A stretch of 46,051 nucleotides of DNA, taken from NCBI GenBank assembly GCA_047607345.1, contig JASGDF010000120.1:1-46051 (forward strand), read 5' to 3'. This document shows, piece after piece, positions 41,401-46,051 of this stretch. Both the position numbers and the translations under genes were made by a program. The notes below the pieces were generated by a model that did not search any database, was not told the DNA's origin, and saw nothing but the letters and a program-made list of their open reading frames with translations. Each line of letters opens with the position of its first letter. Within the stretch, counting starts at the first letter, position 1. The DNA is from Pseudomonas_S sp047607345 (GTDB lineage Bacteria; Pseudomonadota; Gammaproteobacteria; Xanthomonadales; Xanthomonadaceae).

Positions 41401-43963
41401 CAGTGAAGTTGCGGTATTCGATGCCGATGTCGCCGCCGCTTCCGGACTGGCCGCGCCCGCCGATCCCGGCGCGATCATCGAACCCGCCGCCGCCCCGGCG
41501 ACCGACGAGCTGTCGGCCGATGCGGAAGGACAGGCCGGTTCCGGTCGGGAGGCCGAAACCGTCGAGATCCTGAAGTCCGCCGTGTCGGATGTGGCACAGG
41601 TTGCCGAGGCCGGCCCGCGCGAGGATCACGGTCCGCTCGACTTCCAGGAGCTGGACAGCGAGCTGGTGGACATCTTCGTCGAGGAGGGCAAGGACCTGCT
41701 CGACCATTGCGATGGCCTGCTGGTCAGCCTGCGCGAGACGCCCGAGGAGCACGAACTGCTGATCGGCCTGCAGCGCGACCTGCACACCCTGAAGGGCGGC
41801 GCGCGCATGGCCGGCATCAACGCCATCGGCGACCTTGGTCATGGCATCGAGTCGCTGCTGGAAGCCGTCGCCGCCCGCCGCAGCGAACTGACACGCGACG
41901 ACATCGACCTGCTGGAGCGCGGTTTCGACCGGCTGCACCGGCTGCTGGTGCTGACCGGCCGGCATCGCGCCGTGGCGATGCCGGCCGACCTGATCGAGGC
42001 CTTCGAAGCGCGTACCCATGGTCGTGACGGGGCCAAGGTCGGCGTGCCGGTGGCGCTGGCGGGCACGCGAGCGCAAGGTGTCGTGCCCGCGCCACTGTCC
42101 GCGCCGGTATCGATCGAACCGCAGACGGACGAAGAACCGCTGCCGCGCGTGCAACGCGAGCAGGTGCGCGTGCGCGCCGACCTGCTCGACCGCCTGGTCA
42201 ACCACGCCGGCGAGGTGGCGATCTACCGCTCGCGCCTGGAGCAGCAGCTGGGCGCGTTCCGTGGCGCGATGGGCGAGCTGGAGCGTACCAACATCCGCCT
42301 GCGCGACCAGTTGCGCCGCCTGGACCTGGAGACCGAGGCGCAGATCGTCGCGCGCTACCAGCGCGAGCAGGCGCATGCCGACCGCGACTTCGATCCGCTG
42401 GAGCTGGACCGTTTCTCGACCCTGCAGCAGCTCAGCCGCGCGCTGAACGAGTCCGCGGCCGATCTGGCCGGCCTGCAGGGCGTGCTCGACGACCTCGCGC
42501 GCCAGTACGACGGCCTGCTGCAGCAGCAGTCGCGGGTCAGCTCGGAGCTGCAGGACGGCCTGATGCGCGCGCGCATGGTGCCGTTCGATGGCCTGGTGCC
42601 ACGCTTGCGCCGGGTGGTGCGCCAGGCGGCCGCGGAGACCGGCAAGCAGGTCCAGCTGGTGCTGGAAGGCACCCATGGCGAACTCGACCGCAACGTGCTC
42701 GACCGCATGACCGCACCGTTGGAGCACATGCTGCGCAACTCGGTCGCGCACGGCCTGGAAGCGCCACCGGCGCGCCGCGCCGCCGGCAAACCGGAGCAGG
42801 GCACGATCACCCTGCGGCTGCGCCGCGAGGGTTCGGAAATCGTGCTGGAAGTGGCCGATGACGGCACCGGCCTCGACCGCGAGGCGATCCGCCGCCGCGC
42901 GGAGCAGAATGGCCTGATCGCTCCGGGCGAGCCCCTCGCCGAGGTGGAGCTGGACAACCTGATCTTCGCCTCCGGCTTCAGCACCTCCGAGCAGGTCAGC
43001 CAGCTGTCCGGGCGTGGTGTCGGCATGGATGTAGTGCGCAACGAGGTCCGCCAGCTTGGGGGCTCGGTCGATATCCACTCGGTGGATGGGCAGGGCGTCA
43101 GTTTTACCTTGCGCCTGCCGCAGACGCTGGCGGTCACCCAGGCGGTGTTCGTGCGTATCGGCGAGGCCACCTTCGCCGTGCCGGTCGCCTCGGTCAGCGG
43201 CATCGGCCGCATCGCGCGGGCTCGTTACGCCGCCGGCGAGGGTGGTTACCACTATGCCGGCGAGGAATACACGCTGTACGACCTTGGCTCGCTGGTCGGC
43301 CAGGCCACGGCTACCGCCGACGGCGCCGCGCAGGTGCCGCTGCTGCTGGTGCGTACGAGCGACCTGCGCGCGGCGGTGGCGGTCGACCAGGTGCTCGGCA
43401 ACCATGAAATCGTGGTCAAGCCGGTTGGCTTGCAGATTGCCTCGGTGCCTGGCATCCACGGCGCGACGATCACCGGCGACGGCCGCGTGGTGGTGATTCT
43501 CGACGTCGCCCCGCTGGTGCGCCGCCATCTGACCCAGCCGGCGCGCCCGGTGGCCGAGGCCACGGCCGAGAGCCAGCGGATCGCGCCGCTGGTGATGGTG
43601 GTGGACGACTCGCTGACGATGCGCAAGGTCACCGGGCGCGTGCTGGAGCGGCACAACCTCGAAGTGGTGGTCGCGCGCGATGGCGTGGAGGCGCTGGAGA
43701 AGCTCGCCGAGCGCGTGCCCGACCTGATGCTGCTGGACATCGAGATGCCGCGCATGGACGGCTACGAGCTGGCCACGGCGATGCGTGCCGACGAGCGCTT
43801 CAAGGCGGTGCCGATCATGATGATCACCTCGCGCAGCGGCGAGAAACACCGCCAGCGCGCCTTCGAAATCGGCGTGCGGCGTTACCTGGGCAAGCCTTAC
43901 CAGGAGTTGGATCTGATGCGAAACGTGTACGACCTGCTGGGGATCGCCCGTGTCCGCGAATGA
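38405..43963 (+). CDS. chpA: Hybrid chemotaxis kinase ChpA
   Basis: The 1852-residue hybrid kinase has several phosphotransfer domains, a CheA core and a receiver. Hpt-like His sites are His52 (HQVQG, without the usual Lys), His666 (HTLKGSGR), His817 (HTMSG, Lys replaced) and His1127 (HTLKGGAR). Long Ala/Pro/Glu linkers separate them. After residue 1250 come the dimerisation and ATPase domains (N box HMLRNSVAHGLE, VADDGTGLD, SGRGVGMDVVRNEV), a CheW domain and a C-terminal receiver with Asp1778 (LMLLDIEMPRMDG). Pseudomonas ChpA is about 2470 residues with eight such domains, so this is a shorter version. It starts 76 bases after pilJ, with no pilK between. Confidence 0.95.
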   Translation: MSALADAMNHAALGWVKPELDETLRQARAEIEAFAEAPADSDRMRACAGYLHQVQGTLRMLELYAPAMVAEELERLANAVQAGQVGDRDEACAMLMRGAVLLPDYLERLQNGHRDIPIVLLPLLNEIRAARGEPGLSESVLLALDPAAGHATPAELEHARGSLSGRNRELLDTVGNAVKEELLRVKDALDLHLRTGGEASELQAQVGALGAVADTLGMMGLGVARNVVVQQRDALRRIVEGEQAVDEGLLLDIAGALLYVDASLDDQVASLGAEAAGDVDAGANVAEVRRTVEVLAHEAIANFAAAREHFVAFIETHWDHARLAEVPQLLDEVGGAMRILDLPQPAGYLDGVRGYVQHELIERQRIPSGGQLDALADAMASLEYYLEALRERRPGREEILDITRGSLEMLRYWPLPAIADAHADARAWMPAPVEQQQVPPDAATGSATTLDEATGTGFFFDPVAAEEARHGIGTGTPLPVTLLDLPGDAGQAPDNGSVGSVVPDRAAAFDPVLAEQAADPPAEAGDGGVQLPGGGEHSPFVGSGAIAEALPIEQGQAHPRGHEVAVGAIELDEASRVLLAELDAAATGFALDPLAEDVSEVFAWPVAEVAIQGGFEDDGHEIDNDIRAVFLEEFDEELANLSRLLPVWRAAPGNLENLRPIRRVFHTLKGSGRLVGARALGEFSWKIEGMLNRVLDGSRGASPAVLAMVGQAHEVLPQLNAALRQGTPIHADLPAMQALADRIGAGEDAFYLPAQPQAVPALREDAAGEGTPASVDRVLREILEAEVAVHLETVHAWLLASQAEPQPATEPLLRAVHTMSGAFAMTDVPEITAVTLPAESYVKRALAAGVTPSQEGVDCIAATAAAISATIAGLQAESPRVPSFAALAARLGGLVDSLPEAQWPLPHFDDLDDLDATPATLAEPGRELSGVEDLSAYLDLEAPPSGAVAATPAPAEVSEAAQVPAGPEVFDVAEPIGATSFGSTSEQSAWSEPAVAALISEVAVFDADVAAASGLAAPADPGAIIEPAAAPATDELSADAEGQAGSGREAETVEILKSAVSDVAQVAEAGPREDHGPLDFQELDSELVDIFVEEGKDLLDHCDGLLVSLRETPEEHELLIGLQRDLHTLKGGARMAGINAIGDLGHGIESLLEAVAARRSELTRDDIDLLERGFDRLHRLLVLTGRHRAVAMPADLIEAFEARTHGRDGAKVGVPVALAGTRAQGVVPAPLSAPVSIEPQTDEEPLPRVQREQVRVRADLLDRLVNHAGEVAIYRSRLEQQLGAFRGAMGELERTNIRLRDQLRRLDLETEAQIVARYQREQAHADRDFDPLELDRFSTLQQLSRALNESAADLAGLQGVLDDLARQYDGLLQQQSRVSSELQDGLMRARMVPFDGLVPRLRRVVRQAAAETGKQVQLVLEGTHGELDRNVLDRMTAPLEHMLRNSVAHGLEAPPARRAAGKPEQGTITLRLRREGSEIVLEVADDGTGLDREAIRRRAEQNGLIAPGEPLAEVELDNLIFASGFSTSEQVSQLSGRGVGMDVVRNEVRQLGGSVDIHSVDGQGVSFTLRLPQTLAVTQAVFVRIGEATFAVPVASVSGIGRIARARYAAGEGGYHYAGEEYTLYDLGSLVGQATATADGAAQVPLLLVRTSDLRAAVAVDQVLGNHEIVVKPVGLQIASVPGIHGATITGDGRVVVILDVAPLVRRHLTQPARPVAEATAESQRIAPLVMVVDDSLTMRKVTGRVLERHNLEVVVARDGVEALEKLAERVPDLMLLDIEMPRMDGYELATAMRADERFKAVPIMMITSRSGEKHRQRAFEIGVRRYLGKPYQELDLMRNVYDLLGIARVRE

Positions 43964-45173
43964 CGCGGCAGACCTGGGCAAGCCGGTGGCCCTGCTGGGA
44001 CGCGCCGGGCTGGCGCGCGAGCGTCTGCGCGAAGCGCTGGCGCTGGCCGGCGCGGTGGTGGTGCTGGAGGACGAGCCGGCCGCGGTGGATGCGCAGACCT
44101 TGCGCGACGCCGACCCGGTCGCGGTGCTGGTGGCGCTGGAACCGGCCATCGAGGACGCGCTCGACGCGCTCGAACCGGCGCTGAGCGCGCCGGGCCTGAC
44201 CGTGATCTTCGACGAAGCCGACCTGGCCGCGCGCCGCGCGGGCTGGGACGCGCAGCGCTGGACCCGCCACCTGGCGGCCAAGCTGCACGGGCATCGCGAT
44301 GTGCTGCCGCCCGGCACGGAGGTCGAGCCGGCGTTGCTGCCCGAGCCGGGCCTGCCGTTGACCCCGGCGCAATTGCACGCGGACCAGTCGGTGGACCTGC
44401 ACCTGGAGGCGGCTGCGCTCGTGCTGGATCGGGTGCCGGGCGATGAATTGTTCGCGCTGGCGCGTGCCCCGGCTGCCGATACGACGCCCGCCGCGGTGCC
44501 GGCGCCGACTGCGTCGCCGGGCGATTCCAGCACCTGGGGGCTGATTGACGTGACGGTGGAGCAGGGCCGGCGCCCGGAGCGCGATTTCTCCCACCTGGCG
44601 ACCGGCAACCTGTCGCTGGTGGCGATCGAGGAGGAGGCGGCCGGGCCGCCCGGCGTGGTGCTGGTGATCGCCGGCATCGGCGGTCCGGATGCGATCCGCC
44701 GCCTGCTGGCCGCGCTGCCGCCGCAGTTCCCGCGTGCGGTGCTGGTGCGGATGGCGCTGGATGGCGGCCAGTACGGCAACCTCGTGCGCCAGATGGCCCG
44801 GGTCTCGGCCTTGCCGGTGGAACTGGGCGAAGCGGGCGGGACGGTGCAGCCAGGCAAGGCCTACATCCTGTCCGACGGGCTGTCGGTGGCCGCGCGCCAG
44901 GGCGCGTTGGTGTTCGTCGCCGGTGGCGATGCCGCCGCGCTGGTGGCCGCGCTGCCGGCCGGCGACAGCGCCGTGCTGCTGCTCAGCGGCGCCAGCGAGG
45001 CGCTGGTCGAGGACGTGCTGGCGCTGGCCGATGCCGGCGCCTGGGTGGCCGGACAGGCGGTGGACGGCTGCTATGACCCCGCGGCGGCCTCGCGGCTGGC
45101 GCTGCACGGACTACCAGCCGCCGAACCGGCGCGGCTGGCGCAGGCGCTGGCCGAGCGCTGGCCGGCGGCCTGA
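43950..45173 (+). CDS. chpB: CheB-like protein ChpB lacking the catalytic triad
   Basis: The 407-residue protein overlaps chpA by 14 bases and starts at GTG 43950. The N-terminal half is a degenerate receiver-like region. Residues about 235-400 align with the CheB methylesterase domain (LPPQFPRAVLVRMALDGG, GGTVQPGKAYILSDGLSVAA). The three catalytic positions are lost: Ser of ASTGG is Gly242 (IAGIGG), His of QHMP is Arg267 (VRMA), and Asp of GMGxDG is about Ala351 (GASEAL). It is therefore unlikely to demethylate receptors and may be structural. The rest of the fold seems kept, and the frame is open with no sign of pseudogene decay. Confidence 0.8.
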   Translation: MSANDAADLGKPVALLGRAGLARERLREALALAGAVVVLEDEPAAVDAQTLRDADPVAVLVALEPAIEDALDALEPALSAPGLTVIFDEADLAARRAGWDAQRWTRHLAAKLHGHRDVLPPGTEVEPALLPEPGLPLTPAQLHADQSVDLHLEAAALVLDRVPGDELFALARAPAADTTPAAVPAPTASPGDSSTWGLIDVTVEQGRRPERDFSHLATGNLSLVAIEEEAAGPPGVVLVIAGIGGPDAIRRLLAALPPQFPRAVLVRMALDGGQYGNLVRQMARVSALPVELGEAGGTVQPGKAYILSDGLSVAARQGALVFVAGGDAAALVAALPAGDSAVLLLSGASEALVEDVLALADAGAWVAGQAVDGCYDPAAASRLALHGLPAAEPARLAQALAERWPAA

Positions 45174-45193
45174 TCGGACTTCGGAGGATTGCC

Positions 45194-45661
45194 ATGAGCC
45201 ATGCCAACAACGATGAAATCCGCGGCGTCCTGATCCAGGCGGGCCAGGAGCGGTTGCTGCTGCCGAACGCGACGGTCGCCGAGGTGATGTCGCGCGTGCC
45301 GGTGGAGCCGCTGGCCGACGCGCCGCGCTGGCTGGTCGGGCAGATCGCCTGGCACGGCTGGAAGGTGCCGCTGCTGTCGCTGGTGCGCTTCAGCGGTCTT
45401 GGCGAGGAGCCGCCGACGCTCAACAACAAGGTGATCGTGCTCAAGGCGCTGGGCCGGCATCCGTCGCTGCCGTATTTCGCGTTGCTGAGTACCTCGTTCC
45501 CGCAGCTGGTCTCGGTGCCTCGCGATGGCCTGCTCGCCGACGCATCGGAAGATGCCCTGCCGCAGTGTGTGCACATGCGCGTGTTGATCGACGGGCAGAG
45601 CGCGCTGCTGCCGAACCTCGATGCGATCGAGGCGCGCCTGCTGGAGGCGCTGCCAGCCTGA
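45194..45661 (+). CDS. chpC: CheW-like adaptor ChpC
   Basis: The 155-residue CheW-domain protein (EIRGVLIQAGQERLLLPNAT, WLVGQIAWHGWKVPLLSLVR, NNKVIVLKALGRHP) is the last gene of the Pil-Chp operon. In Pseudomonas ChpC is a second adaptor that brings other receptors to ChpA. A GGAGG ribosome binding site lies 7-8 bases before the ATG, and the gene starts 20 bases after chpB. A family A palindromic repeat follows and may end the operon. Confidence 0.88.
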   Translation: MSHANNDEIRGVLIQAGQERLLLPNATVAEVMSRVPVEPLADAPRWLVGQIAWHGWKVPLLSLVRFSGLGEEPPTLNNKVIVLKALGRHPSLPYFALLSTSFPQLVSVPRDGLLADASEDALPQCVHMRVLIDGQSALLPNLDAIEARLLEALPA

Positions 45662-45670
45662 CCTGCCTTC

Positions 45671-45745
45671 CCGTAGGAGCGACTTCAGTCGCGATGGGGC
45701 ATTCCCCCCGGTATAGCCCCATCGCGACTGAAGTCGCTCCTACGG
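45671..45745. repeat. Palindromic repeat family A (copy 4)
   Basis: Arms begin CCGTAGGAGCGACTTCAGTC and close with the reverse complement ending CCTACGG. It sits between the convergent ends of chpC and rsmE, 10 bases after the chpC stop, where it could terminate both. Confidence 0.95.
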
Positions 45746-45756
45746 ACAAGGCGGTC

Positions 45757-46051
45757 TTACAGATCCCCGAAGCGCGCCTGCAGCGCCGCGATCGCCGCCA
45801 GTCCCGCGGTCTCGGTGCGCAGGATGCGCGCGCCCAGCCGCAAGCCCTGGAAGCCGGCCTGCGCGAGCGCCTCGCGATCGCGCGGCGACCAGCCACCTTC
45901 CGGGCCGATCGCGACGACCACCTGCGGCGTGTCGATCGCCAGGGTCTTCAGGCCGTGTTCGCCCTGCGGATCGAGCGTCAGTCGCAGTGCCTCGGCCGGC
46001 AGCAGCGCCGCCAGCCCGCCCAGTGCGGTCGGCGGCGCCAGCGCGGGCAGC
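45757..46051 (-). CDS. rsmE: 16S rRNA m3U1498 methyltransferase RsmE (C-terminal part)
   Basis: The reverse strand encodes about 97 C-terminal residues ending ARFGDL and TAA at 45757-45759. It includes VVVAIGPEGGWSPRDREAL and LRLGARILRTETAGLAAIAA, the SAM-binding trefoil-knot signature of the SPOUT enzyme RsmE. It methylates N3 of U1498 in 16S rRNA. The start lies beyond the right edge of the window. Confidence 0.95.
   Translation of the reverse strand, partial: LPALAPPTALGGLAALLPAEALRLTLDPQGEHGLKTLAIDTPQVVVAIGPEGGWSPRDREALAQAGFQGLRLGARILRTETAGLAAIAALQARFGDL

Noticed and set aside
40910..44857. 1315-codon open frame antisense to chpA and chpB
   Set aside because: High GC leaves stop-free shadow frames. 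The sense strand has complete domains, while this frame has a His/Arg/Gln-rich composition and no family motifs.

Overview
The window is a chromosomal segment of a gammaproteobacterium. I place it in the Xanthomonadaceae (Lysobacter/Stenotrophomonas/Xanthomonas-like) from the very high GC content, the queC-tRNA-Lys(TTT) neighbourhood, the pilGHIJ-chpA type IV pilus chemotaxis cluster next to gshB and tonB, and several copies of the palindromic repeat GTAGGAGCGACTTCAGTCGC that is common in that family. The genus is inference; there is no rRNA in the window.

Layout. 1-870: a graveyard of transposase fragments (IS3-like orfA, IS481, IS5-like, IS30). 872-3860, all minus strand: an AT-rich foreign island with a 57-residue Sec-exported cysteine peptide gene, a transcription terminator, a 150-residue periplasmic protein with a C-x3-C motif, and two MacB/FtsX-type ABC permeases. 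No ATPase gene is present and the island ends against the IS debris. It stops immediately before queC. 3976-9615: queC, tRNA-Lys, a periplasmic cyclase-family hydrolase, a translationally coupled PilZ/DUF1631 pair, a single-domain response regulator and a secreted protein. 9783-19502: recQ, dps, hrpA, a secreted protein and relA. 19691-29370: a TPR-like membrane protein, a two-domain glycosyltransferase, mrcB (PBP1B) with a TPR lipoprotein that fits LpoP, a DinG/YoaA helicase and tsaB. 29407-34715: an Oar-like TonB-dependent receptor, a TonB-like protein and gshB. 34938-45661: the Pil-Chp chemosensory operon pilG-pilH-pilI-pilJ-chpA-chpB-chpC. 45757-end: the 3' part of rsmE.

How the parts work together. 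The Pil-Chp genes form one chemosensory array: receptor PilJ, adaptors PilI and ChpC, kinase ChpA, and output regulators PilG and PilH, expected to control type IV pilus extension and retraction. The adaptation arm looks lost: no pilK lies between pilJ and chpA, and the ChpB protein has none of the three CheB catalytic residues. mrcB and the lipoprotein gene 3 bp downstream form a plausible wall synthase plus activator pair.

The most novel material is the AT-rich island, which looks like a small exported-peptide system of unknown function. Two different palindromic repeat families have also entered the coding sequences of two helicases (hrpA and yoaA/dinG) without breaking the frame.
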